This document shows positions 43,089 to 50,914 of a stretch of 64,000 bases of DNA, piece after piece. A model generated the notes under the pieces. That model did no database searches. It saw only the letters and a program-made list of their open reading frames with translations, and was not told the DNA's origin. The DNA is from Azotimanducus sp965199815 (GTDB lineage Bacteria > Pseudomonadota > Gammaproteobacteria > Pseudomonadales > Azotimanducaceae), in the NCBI GenBank assembly GCA_965199815.1, contig CBDATE010000034.1, positions 1-64,000 of the forward strand, written 5' to 3'. Both the position numbers and the translations under genes were made by a program. Each line of letters starts with the position of its first letter. The stretch's first letter is position 1.

Positions 43089-43868
43089 CTACAGTCTGGC
43101 CAGTGCCCTGAGCGTCAAGACGCGCACCAGATGATCCCGGTAGGCAGCCGACGCATGCAGGTCGTTGTTGAAGTTGCTCGAATCAAGTGATACGTTCGAC
43201 AAATCCTTCACGTTGGCTCCGTGGCTCTCCGCATCGTTCCAGCGAAAGGCGCAATGGCTTGCGCCGGTCACGCCGATGCGGGTGTCGAGGTCGAATCGCG
43301 CCGCATAGACACCGACGATGGCGTAGCGCGAAGCAGGGTGGGGGAACTTTTCGTAAGTGCTGGCGCTGGGAATCGGAAACTCGACTCTGGTGATGAGTTC
43401 CCCGGGCTTCAGGGCGGTACGAAACAGACCGAGAAAATACTGATCTGCTCGAATTTTGCGCAGGTTGGTGTGAATCACGGCGTTCAAGGCGAGTAACGCC
43501 GCTGGATAGTCTGCCGCCGGGTCGCTGTTGGCGATGGAGCCACCGATGGTGCCTCGATTTCTCACCTGAGGGTCGCCAATGCCGCCGGCGAGTTGGCTCA
43601 AGCCGGGAATCATCTTGCGCAGTTGCTCCGAAGTGTGCACATCGCCATGACAGGTCATGGCACCGACAGAGACCACCTTGCGCGAATGCGAAATGCCATC
43701 GAGATGGGCACCTGAGAGATCAATCAGGACATCGGGCGCGTCAAGCTCCTGCTTGATGGACGGTAGCAGGGTTTGTCCTCCGGCCAGGTATTTCGCGTTA
43801 CGGGATGTGCGCCGACGGCGCACGGCATCGCGCTCGGAAGTGGCGCGTTCATACACGAATTGACTCAT
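43089..43868 (-). CDS. FAD-binding (medium, CoxM-like) subunit of a molybdenum hydroxylase
   Basis: A 259-residue protein of the CO dehydrogenase flavoprotein family. The FAD motifs KYLAGGQTLLPSIKQ (near residue 27) and GTIGGSIANSDPAADYPA (near residue 107) are both present. It passes electrons from the iron-sulfur subunit to the respiratory acceptor. At 259 residues it is a little shorter than CoxM (about 285). It follows the large-subunit gene by 50 bp and is the last gene of the G-S-L-M operon. Confidence 0.92.
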   Translation of the reverse strand: MSQFVYERATSERDAVRRRRTSRNAKYLAGGQTLLPSIKQELDAPDVLIDLSGAHLDGISHSRKVVSVGAMTCHGDVHTSEQLRKMIPGLSQLAGGIGDPQVRNRGTIGGSIANSDPAADYPAALLALNAVIHTNLRKIRADQYFLGLFRTALKPGELITRVEFPIPSASTYEKFPHPASRYAIVGVYAARFDLDTRIGVTGASHCAFRWNDAESHGANVKDLSNVSLDSSNFNNDLHASAAYRDHLVRVLTLRALARL

Positions 43869-43918
43869 GAGATCGTCCCTCGAGCGCGGTGTGAAGACAT
43901 GACAAGAGGCGGCTTGCC

Positions 43919-46291
43919 TCAGGAGGAGTGCACCTTGCGATGCATGGCCTGCCAGACTTTCTCGCTGGTCGCCGGCATCGAGATATCAATCTCGCCGATT
44001 GCCTGTGTCACGGCGTTGATGACCGCGGCCGGGGCACCTATGGCACCGGCTTCACCACAGCCTTTCACGCCCAGCGGGTTGTGCGTACAACTGGTCACGG
44101 TGGTATCAACCAGATAGCGCGGTACGTCATCGGCGCGCGGCAAGCAATAGTCCATGAGACTGCCTGTGAGCAACTGGCCGTTCTCATCGTAGCGCGCGTG
44201 TTCAAGCAGCGCCTGGCCTATACCTTGAGTGAGTCCGCCATGCACCTGACCTTCGACGATCATCGGATTGATGACTTCGCCAAAGTCATCAACAGCAACG
44301 AATTTCACGATCTCGACCTTGCCCGTGTCACGATCAATTTCCACCTCGCAGATGTGCGTCCCGGCGGGATAGGTGAAGTTTTGCGGATCGTAAAAGGCTT
44401 TTTCGGCGAGGCCCGGTTCCACTTGATCCGTGGGCACCTTGTCGGGAACATAGGCAGCGAAGGCGACCTCGGCAAATGTCAGCGCCCGGTTGCTGGCCGC
44501 GGCCGAGAAAACACCGTCTTCAAACTCCACCTCTTCGGCTTCTGTGCCGATCAGATGTGCCGCAATGTGCTTGCCCTTGAGGATGATCTTTTCGCTGGCA
44601 CGAACCAGCGCCGAGCCACCTACAGCGATGGAGCGTGAACCATACGTGCCGAGGCCAAAATCAACCCGGCCGGTATCGCCGTGGATCACTTCCACCTGAT
44701 CGAAGGGTACGCCGAGCTTCTCGGAGACGACCTGTGCAAAAGTGGTTTCATGCCCCTGCCCATGGCTGTGCGAACCGGTGAAAACGGATACGGATCCGGT
44801 TGGATTCACGCGAATCTCCGCGCTCTCCCAGAGGCCCACGCCTGCGCCGAGATTGAGCGCGAGTTGCGATGGTGCCAGTCCGCAGGCCTCGACATAACAG
44901 GACAGTCCGATACCGCGGCACTTGCCGTGCTTTTCAGCTTTGCGACGACGTTGCTCGAACCCTGCGTAGTCCGCCATCTTCAGGGCCTTGTTCAGACTCG
45001 CCTCGTAGTCGCCCGTGTCGTACTCCAGGGCGACCGGTGTCTGATAGGGAAATTGCTCCGGCTGGATGAAGTTGCGTCGCCGCAGTTCGGCAGGGTCCAT
45101 CTTCAACATGCGCGCTGCCGTTTCCACAAGTCGCTCGACAACGAAGGCGGCTTCCGGGCGTCCGGCACCGCGGTAGGCATCCACCGGGCAGGTATTGGTG
45201 AACAATCCCTGAACTTCGACATGTATGGCGGGCGTTGCATACTGGCCAGCCATCAGGGTGCCATACAGCCAGGTGGGTACTGAAGACGCAAAGGTGGAGA
45301 GATAGGCACCGAGGTTGGCCTTGGTGGAAACCTGCATGGCGAGAAACCTGCCCTGCTCGTCGAGGGCGAGCCGTGCCTTGGTGATGTGATCGCGACCGTG
45401 GGCATCGGTGAGAAAGGCCTCCGAGCGCGTGGCGGTCCAGCGCACCGGCCGCAACAGGCGCTTCGCCGCCCAGGCTACGGCTACTTCCTCACTGTACACA
45501 AAGATCTTGGAACCGAAGCCACCGCCCACATCGGGGGCGATTATGCGCATCTTGTGTTCGGGTGCGAGCTGCACGAAGGCGGCCAGTATGAGGCGCAGAA
45601 GATGCGGATTTTGCGAGGTGCTGTGGATGGTGAACTCGCCGGAACCGCGTACATACTCGGCAATCGCCGCGCGCGGTTCCATGGCGTTGGGTGCCAGGCG
45701 GTTGTTGCCGAGGTTCAGTTCGCACACATGCGCGGCATGCGCAAAGGCAGCTTGTGTGGCTTCCTTGTCGCCGATTTCCCAGTCGTAGCAGATGTTGCTC
45801 GACAGGTCTTCATGGATGCTCGGGCTGCTCGCCGCCGATTCAAGCGCTACCACCGGTGGCAATTCGCTGACCTCTACACATTGCTCCAGTGCGCGCGCCG
45901 CATTGGCAGCCTGAGATTGGGATTCGGCCACGACGATGGCAAAGGCATCGCCAACATAATTCAGCATTCGTTCAGCAAGTGCGGGATGCGCGGGTTGCTG
46001 CATGTCAGAGCCGTCCTTCGACTTGACCAGCCAGCCGCAAGGCAGGCCACCGAGCCCGTCCGCCGCCATGTCGTCACCGGTCAGTACCGCCAGTACGCCG
46101 GGCATGGCGGCCACCTTGTCTCTGGGCAGGCTGTCAATACGTGCGCGCGCCCACAGCGAACGGGCGAATGCGGCGTAGGTTTGTCCGGCGACAAACACAT
46201 CATCCGTATATCTGCCGCTGCCGGTGACGAAGCGGCCGTCTTCCTTGCGCAGCACCGAGGCACCTATTCCGGTATGTTCGCTTGTTGCCAT
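43919..46291 (-). CDS. molybdopterin (large, CoxL-like form II) subunit of a molybdenum hydroxylase
   Basis: A 790-residue xanthine oxidase-family large subunit. GIGASVLRKEDGRFVTGSGR opens the aldehyde oxidase a/b-hammerhead domain. PDVGGGFGSKI and the active-site loop AYRGAGR (372-378) follow. True form I CO dehydrogenase has AYxCSFR with a catalytic Cys; the AYRGAGR version marks form II enzymes, whose substrates are mostly unknown and may be aldehydes or heterocycles. GSHSHGQGHETTFAQV and VKGCGEAGAIG (catalytic Glu) are intact. The ATG at 46291 has GGAGGC 7 nt upstream; the much longer open frame overlaps the small-subunit gene and is not real. Confidence 0.94.
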   Translation of the reverse strand: MATSEHTGIGASVLRKEDGRFVTGSGRYTDDVFVAGQTYAAFARSLWARARIDSLPRDKVAAMPGVLAVLTGDDMAADGLGGLPCGWLVKSKDGSDMQQPAHPALAERMLNYVGDAFAIVVAESQSQAANAARALEQCVEVSELPPVVALESAASSPSIHEDLSSNICYDWEIGDKEATQAAFAHAAHVCELNLGNNRLAPNAMEPRAAIAEYVRGSGEFTIHSTSQNPHLLRLILAAFVQLAPEHKMRIIAPDVGGGFGSKIFVYSEEVAVAWAAKRLLRPVRWTATRSEAFLTDAHGRDHITKARLALDEQGRFLAMQVSTKANLGAYLSTFASSVPTWLYGTLMAGQYATPAIHVEVQGLFTNTCPVDAYRGAGRPEAAFVVERLVETAARMLKMDPAELRRRNFIQPEQFPYQTPVALEYDTGDYEASLNKALKMADYAGFEQRRRKAEKHGKCRGIGLSCYVEACGLAPSQLALNLGAGVGLWESAEIRVNPTGSVSVFTGSHSHGQGHETTFAQVVSEKLGVPFDQVEVIHGDTGRVDFGLGTYGSRSIAVGGSALVRASEKIILKGKHIAAHLIGTEAEEVEFEDGVFSAAASNRALTFAEVAFAAYVPDKVPTDQVEPGLAEKAFYDPQNFTYPAGTHICEVEIDRDTGKVEIVKFVAVDDFGEVINPMIVEGQVHGGLTQGIGQALLEHARYDENGQLLTGSLMDYCLPRADDVPRYLVDTTVTSCTHNPLGVKGCGEAGAIGAPAAVINAVTQAIGEIDISMPATSEKVWQAMHRKVHSS

Positions 46292-46344
46292 GATTGCGCC
46301 TCCGTTTTCTCGGTCTTTCCCCGGTCGAAATCGACTTGCGTGAT

Positions 46345-46809
46345 TCAGATGTTCATGCGACGAGCGCCCTCGAGCACTGCATCGACAATATTCTGGTAAC
46401 CAGTGCATCGACATATGTTGCCCTCGATGCCCTTCCTGACTTCGGATTCGCTCGGTTGCCCTGTGTGCTGCACGAGATCCACCGCGCTCATGATCATGCC
46501 GGGGGTACAGAAACCGCACTGGAGTCCGTGGCAGTCCCTGAACGCAGCCTGCATGGGATGCAGCGCATTGCCGCTGGAAAGCCCCTCGATCGTGGTGATC
46601 TCGGCACCATCTGCCTGAGCTGCGAGGACGGTACAGGATTTGGCTGAGCGGTGGTCGATATGCACCACACAGGCACCACATTGGCTCGTGTCGCAGCCGA
46701 CATGGGTACCGGTGAGTCCGAGCTGAGTGCGTAATACATCGACCAGCAGGGCATGCTCTGCGACCTCAATCTGATGGTTGATGCCGTTCACCGTGAGAGA
46801 GATGTGCAT
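46345..46809 (-). CDS. [2Fe-2S] (small, CoxS-like) subunit of a molybdenum hydroxylase
   Basis: A 154-residue iron-sulfur protein. The N-terminal plant-ferredoxin-like cluster is ligated by CDTSQCGAC plus the Cys in SAKSCTVLA. The C-terminal helical cluster uses QCGFCTPGM and NICRCTGYQNI. These two motifs are diagnostic for the CoxS/XdhC-type small subunit, which carries electrons from the molybdenum site to FAD. The ATG at 46809 follows GGAGG by about 10 nt; a TTG start at 46818 adds three residues. It lies 53 bp before the large-subunit gene and 21 bp after the CoxG-like gene. Confidence 0.95.
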   Translation of the reverse strand: MHISLTVNGINHQIEVAEHALLVDVLRTQLGLTGTHVGCDTSQCGACVVHIDHRSAKSCTVLAAQADGAEITTIEGLSSGNALHPMQAAFRDCHGLQCGFCTPGMIMSAVDLVQHTGQPSESEVRKGIEGNICRCTGYQNIVDAVLEGARRMNI

Positions 46810-46830
46810 CGAATTCAAGCCTCCGTATGT

Positions 46831-47448
46831 TCAGTTCGGCAGGATGGACACGAAAACCCAGACCAGCGCCAGTGCACCGGCGGCCGCAGCTGCCGTCCAC
46901 ACAAGCCAGCTGGTTCGAAGCGCTGCTCGGCCCTGTGCGGAATCGGAAGATGTGGAAGCGGGCTTGCCGCCAAGTTCGCGCTCGAGCCTGCCGAAAAAGG
47001 ATGCCGCCATGGAACTCGCAGCGGATTCGACCAGGCGCGCACCAAGCTGTGCCAGCTTGCCTGCGACCACTGCCTGAATCTCGTAATCGAGGAGTGTGAT
47101 GCCCTTCGATTCCTCGCGCAGGGTGACCCTGGCTTCGCCGCGGCCAAACCCGGCTGTGGCACGTTCGAGCTCCGCGAGCACCCGAAAGGTCTGCACATCA
47201 GGGTTGTTGTCAGGGGGAGCGCTCTCGGGGGAGTTGCTGTCAGGCTCTTCGATGAGGGTGAGATTCGCTATGAACACGGCATCTACCGGGCCGATGTGCG
47301 CCCGAACCCTGGCGCGAAAGGACTGCTCGTCGAGTCGTTTGAAGGATTCGCAGCCTTCAATGCAGCGTGCAAGCAGGCGAGTGTCATTGAGCGCCTCCCA
47401 CACACGAGATTTGGGCGCGTGGATTCGGTGATGCCCAGATTGCTTCAA
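46831..47448 (-). CDS. CoxG-like SRPBCC protein with C-terminal membrane anchor
   Basis: A 205-residue protein. The first 150 residues have the CO dehydrogenase subunit G pattern (WEALNDTRLLARCIEGCESF, then ARVRAHIGPVDAVF and LDYEIQAVVAGKLAQLGARL), an SRPBCC/START-like fold. A Ser/Gly linker and a C-terminal membrane span (WTAAAAAGALALVWVFVSIL) follow. CoxG is known to recruit CO dehydrogenase to the membrane and feed electrons to quinone. It is the first gene of the operon, upstream of S, L and M. Confidence 0.92.
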   Translation of the reverse strand: MKQSGHHRIHAPKSRVWEALNDTRLLARCIEGCESFKRLDEQSFRARVRAHIGPVDAVFIANLTLIEEPDSNSPESAPPDNNPDVQTFRVLAELERATAGFGRGEARVTLREESKGITLLDYEIQAVVAGKLAQLGARLVESAASSMAASFFGRLERELGGKPASTSSDSAQGRAALRTSWLVWTAAAAAGALALVWVFVSILPN

Positions 47449-47535
47449 TGCATCTCCACAGACTCAGGCCCGACCCCTGCAATGGGCGATTATTTCACGT
47501 TTCACAGCCCTTGGGGTGCACCAAACCGGTGACAG

Positions 47536-47832
47536 TCAGGCGCGGTCGCCACTGAAGGTCGCGTTACCGAAGGCACCGAGCTTGACGTTGCCGGAGATGC
47601 TGTCACCATCGACGCTGCCGCTGAACTCGAGCGTCATGGGCATGGGTTGGGATATCTTCGCGCTCCAGCTGACGGAATTGCCGTCAACCTTGCCATTTTC
47701 GAGCTCCATGGAGCCTTGGGCACCAGACATGGTGCCGGTCAATTCGTCGCCGTTGACATCAAGTGTCAGTGTGCCTTTTTGCGCACCCATGGGGGTGTTG
47801 GTGGTGATATTCCAGATGCCTGCAACGCTCAT
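47536..47832 (-). CDS. small beta-rich protein of unknown function
   Basis: A 98-residue protein with no signal peptide. It reads MSVAGIWNITTNTPMGAQKG, then a series of short strands ending in glycine or Asp-Gly turns (DVNGDELTGTMSG, ENGKVDGNSVSWSAKI, SGSVDGDSISGNVKLG). This resembles a small soluble beta-barrel or lipocalin-like fold. I cannot name a characterised family. It lies 87 bp upstream of the CoxG-like gene on the same strand and might belong to that operon; the gap is large enough for its own terminator, but none is visible. Confidence 0.7.
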   Translation of the reverse strand: MSVAGIWNITTNTPMGAQKGTLTLDVNGDELTGTMSGAQGSMELENGKVDGNSVSWSAKISQPMPMTLEFSGSVDGDSISGNVKLGAFGNATFSGDRA

Positions 47833-47993
47833 GAGTGTCTCCCGATGAATGAGAAGTATGAATCACCCTGAGAGTATGCCAGAAAAGACCGCACCATATT
47901 CTGAATGGTACTTGTCCGGCAGGACGATACCGGCGACATATCAGGTGCATTTTTCACTGACATCCGGTCCGGTGCGTTGTCATCAGGATAACT

Positions 47994-48010
47994 ACGTTAC
48001 AATGTAACGT
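47994..48010. promoter_or_regulatory. perfect palindrome, probable Zur operator
   Basis: ACGTTACAATGTAACGT: two 7-bp perfect arms (ACGTTAC, GTAACGT) around AAT. It stands alone in the 180-bp region between divergent genes, 60 bp before the merC-like ATG, where a promoter would be expected. The shape GTTACAATGTAAC is close to gammaproteobacterial Zur boxes (GTTATAnTATAAC type), and the second gene downstream encodes a Zur-like repressor. Confidence 0.6.
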
Positions 48011-48070
48011 TTTCGCGTGGCATGGCACATGGTGTGTCGTGCAGCCCCGGGCAACCACTTCAATAATCTC

Positions 48071-48499
48071 ATGAATTCCCTTGACGACCAGATTGGCGCG
48101 GCCGAGCTTGGCAGGTCCCGCCTTGACCTCTATGCAGCCGGACTGTCAGCACTGTGCCTGATCCACTGTCTGGCCGCCCCCTTGATCGTGATCATGATTC
48201 CCGTCATGGCTGAAACTGCCCAGAGCGAGTTGACGCATCAAGTACTTGCTTTTATTGCGGTTCCGGTGAGTCTGCTGGTGATCTGGCAAACTCTGGCCGC
48301 ACACGGCAACAAGCTCTTTATCACCGCGGCCCTGACGGGGGTCGGGTTGCTCCTGACGGCGGTATTTGTCGAGGCGATGTCGGCTCACGCCGAGCAAATC
48401 ACGATTGTCGGCGCACTGCTGCTGTCCTCGGCGCACCTGTGGCGCTGGACGCGACAACCTGCCTGGCGCGCGTTGCGGCTGCGAGACAATGCGGAATGA
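48071..48499 (+). CDS. MerC-domain membrane protein
   Basis: A 142-residue protein with four membrane spans. The first span contains LCLIHCLAAPLIVIMIPVM, with the Cys-x-x-His-Cys arrangement of the MerC domain, which in mercury operons imports Hg2+. Here there are no other mer genes. The ATG at 48071 was chosen; an 18-codon upstream extension is possible. The stop overlaps the Zur-like gene start as ATGA, and a Zur-box-like palindrome lies upstream, so it is probably a zinc-related transporter or sensor under Zur control (inference). Substrate not established. Confidence 0.85.
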   Translation: MNSLDDQIGAAELGRSRLDLYAAGLSALCLIHCLAAPLIVIMIPVMAETAQSELTHQVLAFIAVPVSLLVIWQTLAAHGNKLFITAALTGVGLLLTAVFVEAMSAHAEQITIVGALLLSSAHLWRWTRQPAWRALRLRDNAE

Positions 48500-48972
48500 T
48501 CAAGGCAGCGGAGAAAACGGCAAAGCTCGCCCCCAAGTGGCGGAAACTCGTCGAAACGCGCTGCCTGGAGACGGGTGAGCGCCTGACACCGGCGCGACTC
48601 GCTGTGTATGCCGAGTTGCTCGCCTGTGACCGGCCGCTTTCCGCCTACCAGATCCTGGCGCGTCTGGAGCAGCGTCAGGAGCGCAAGGTCGCGCCATTGA
48701 CCGTGTATCGACACTTGCGCTTCCTCATGCGCATCGGTGTCGTCCACCGGCTGCAATCGACGCAATCCTACCTGCCGTGTGACCATCCCGAGCATCTTCA
48801 CGACAGCCAGTTTCTGCTGTGTTCTTCCTGTGGCCATGTGGACGAGGTGGAATCAAGCGGGATTGAGAGCATGCTGTCGCACATCGCGGACGAGCGTGGA
48901 TTTCGCCCGCAACACAGCATCGTGGAGATCCAGGGGGTGTGTGGCGTTTGCGCCGACGCTGGAGTTGATTGA
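48496..48972 (+). CDS. zur: Fur-family regulator, Zur type
   Basis: A 158-residue repressor. The winged helix has RLTPARLAVYAELLACDRPLSAYQIL and TVYRHLRFLMRIGVVHRLQS, the latter typical of Zur rather than Fur. HLHDSQFLLCSSCGHVDEV provides metal ligands, with CSSC and a later CGVC as the structural zinc cysteines. Zur shuts off zinc uptake genes when zinc is plentiful. It is translationally coupled to the MerC-domain gene by ATGA. The palindrome upstream of that gene suggests autoregulation. Confidence 0.88.
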   Translation: MIKAAEKTAKLAPKWRKLVETRCLETGERLTPARLAVYAELLACDRPLSAYQILARLEQRQERKVAPLTVYRHLRFLMRIGVVHRLQSTQSYLPCDHPEHLHDSQFLLCSSCGHVDEVESSGIESMLSHIADERGFRPQHSIVEIQGVCGVCADAGVD

Positions 48973-49282
48973 CCCCCGAACTCCCAATCGGAGGGACTGA
49001 CAGCCGCAGGCATCCGCCGCCAACCCGTGACGGTTCCGGCTGTTTCAGGGGGCGAGAAATCGCGCAGGGCAGTACGCTCGATTTGACGACGAACGCATTG
49101 ACTCCGTGCTTTGTGTTCCTGTCTAATGATGGGCAAATTCAGGGACAATCGGTGCGTGACAAGCCTCGGCTTCAAAGGCAAGGTTTTGTGCCCGCCATGC
49201 ACGGCAAGGTGATGCGCTTCAAGGTGGTGGATGAAGATGAGTGGGAGCAACGGCTGAATGCGGTGCTGGAGGCTTGGGGCGG
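48973..49282 (+). other. unassigned stretch before the C5 methyltransferase
   Basis: An open frame spans 48969-49385 on the plus strand but overlaps the methyltransferase start. Its middle part (49195-49290) reads FVPAMHGKVMRFKVVDEDEW followed by EQRLNAVLEAWGGC, which has protein-like composition, while the first 60 codons do not. I do not recognise it. It may be a fragment of a lost gene of the restriction-modification unit or chance. Confidence 0.3.
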
Positions 49283-50359
49283 ATGCCGGTTGAGCGGAAC
49301 AGCGACTGTCATGCTCTGCAGGGATCTGGCGGCACCGGGATTAACGTCCACGCTGTGGATATATTTTGCGGCATCGGCGGATTGACTCACGGCTTGGAAC
49401 TAGCGGGAGTCCAAGTGAAGGCAGGGTTCGACAACGACCCCTCATGCCACTTTGCCTTTGAGGCGAACAACCCTGGGGCAAGGTTCACTGAAGCCGATGC
49501 CCGAACGCTCAGCTTCTCGGACTTCAAGCCACACTATCAAGGTGCCGACGTAACCGCCTTGGTTGGGTGTGCGCCCTGCCAACCGTTCTCCGCGCACACC
49601 AGGCGTCAACGAGGCTCTGGGACGGATGACTGCTCGCTGGTGGAGGAGTTTGGCCGCCTGATCGCTGAAGGGCTGCCCGACCTGGTTTCCATGGAAAACG
49701 TGCCGGGGCTTGCCAGGCACGAAGTCTTCGGCACTCTGCGTAACAGTTTGAGATCGTTGGGCTACGCACACGACTTTGGTGTCGTGTCTTGCGCCGACTA
49801 CGGGGTCCCGCAGCAACGCCGACGCCTGGTTTTGGTCGCCTCACGCCTGGGCGCAGTATCGTTGCCAAAGCCATCGGCGGGCAACAGGACGGTCCGCGAC
49901 TTCATAGGCGCACTACCGTCAATAGCCGACGGTAGTGCGTCAAGCACCGACCCCGTCCATGCCTGCATGCCGTTGTCCACAATCAACCGCTCCCGCATTC
50001 GGCAATCGAAGCCCGGCGGTTCGTGGCGCGACTGGGAGCCTCACTTGGTTAGCAGCTGCCACACGAAGGCCTACTATCCCGCGCCCTACGGCCGAATGTG
50101 TTGGGATGCACCGGCGCCGACCATCACGACGCAATTCTGCTACTACAGCACGGGCCGCTTCGGCCACCCCGAGCAGCACCGCGCCCTGACGGTTCGGGAA
50201 GGTGCCCTGTTGCAGACCTTTCCCCCGGACTATGATCTGATTGAGTCGCCAGACAATCCACCGCCCATACACAAGTTGGCCCGGCAGGTCGGCAATGCGG
50301 TGCCGGTGGCGCTGGCCCGCGCCATCGGCGAGTCCCTGTTGGATGCAGCGAATGGGTGA
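49283..50359 (+). CDS. DNA (cytosine-5)-methyltransferase
   Basis: A 358-residue C5-cytosine methyltransferase. Motif I AVDIFCGIGGLTHGLELAG, motif IV GCAPCQPFS (catalytic Cys), motif VI SMENVPG, motif VIII QQRRRLVLVA, and motif X RQVGNAVPVALARAI are all intact. A variable target-recognition region lies between VIII and IX; the DNA sequence recognised is unknown. The ATG at 49283 (MPVERNSDC) was taken, though the conserved domain begins 22 codons later with no nearer ATG. The end overlaps, by 8 nt, the start of a decayed GHKL ATPase gene, so the two were once an operon, most likely a restriction-modification unit. Confidence 0.92.
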   Translation: MPVERNSDCHALQGSGGTGINVHAVDIFCGIGGLTHGLELAGVQVKAGFDNDPSCHFAFEANNPGARFTEADARTLSFSDFKPHYQGADVTALVGCAPCQPFSAHTRRQRGSGTDDCSLVEEFGRLIAEGLPDLVSMENVPGLARHEVFGTLRNSLRSLGYAHDFGVVSCADYGVPQQRRRLVLVASRLGAVSLPKPSAGNRTVRDFIGALPSIADGSASSTDPVHACMPLSTINRSRIRQSKPGGSWRDWEPHLVSSCHTKAYYPAPYGRMCWDAPAPTITTQFCYYSTGRFGHPEQHRALTVREGALLQTFPPDYDLIESPDNPPPIHKLARQVGNAVPVALARAIGESLLDAANG

Positions 50360-50867
50360 CGACCGCTATCTGATGACCCTCAGCCTCAACGTGTTGAATC
50401 ACTTGGGACTGAATCTGTACAGCAACACGCCAGCAGTGATTGCTGAGGTGATCGCCAATGCGTGGGATGCGGATGCCACCCGGAAACGCTGACACCGAAG
50501 GGCCGAAAACCCATGGGCCGCAAGGGAATCGGCAAGCTCTCCCTGTTCTCGATTGCCAACAGGATAACCATCCATACGAAGTCGGAAGGTGTCGACCAGG
50601 AGTCCTTGGATTGTTCGAGAAAGACTGATGGTGGTCAGCACACTGCAGAGCCAAGTGAGGGATGGCGCGAAGGAAAAAGTGATCCAAGAGTACGTCTTCG
50701 ATCACCTGTGGCTGCTCGACCCAGCTTGGGAACGCGCAACCCGATGTGAGGAGATGGAGAAACGATTACAGCTTGTAATTGAGGGCCAACAAAAAGACCT
50801 GAGAGCCGATATCAGCTACCAACGAGTATCGGCGGCTCATGTCATCATTGAACCAAGTATGTTCTGA
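50352..50867 (+). pseudogene. decayed GHKL (MutL/MORC-like) ATPase, partner of the C5 methyltransferase
   Basis: Three pieces of one gene in three frames. Piece 1 (50352-50492) encodes SLNVLNHLGLNLYSN and AVIAEVIANAWDADA, the GHKL ATPase motif I with its Glu and Asn. Piece 2 (about 50490-50590) encodes GRKPMGRKGIGKLSLFSIAN, the glycine-rich lid motif. Piece 3 (about 50590-50867) encodes VIQEYVFDHLWLLDPAWERA and ends ISYQRVSAAHVIIEPSMF, like the C-terminal domain of such proteins where a nuclease-type E-x-K would be expected. The motif with the catalytic DxGxG is deleted, as is most of the middle. Intact relatives, several hundred residues long, accompany DNA methyltransferases and are thought to act in restriction. 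Confidence 0.8.
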
Positions 50868-50892
50868 TCAAGTCCACGGGTGGACTTGATCA
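50865..50892. terminator. perfect 12-bp stem hairpin between convergent units
   Basis: TGATCAAGTCCA and TGGACTTGATCA pair perfectly around CGGG. It begins at the stop codon of the pseudogene and lies 23 bp from the end of the convergent PQQ dehydrogenase. It could stop both transcripts, though no T-run follows on either strand. Confidence 0.5.
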
Positions 50893-50914
50893 GACCTTCC
50901 CCGGGCAGGGTTCT

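Noticed and set aside
43919..46291. True aerobic carbon monoxide dehydrogenase (form I CoxL)
   Set aside because: The active-site loop is AYRGAGR, lacking the catalytic Cys of AYxCSFR.
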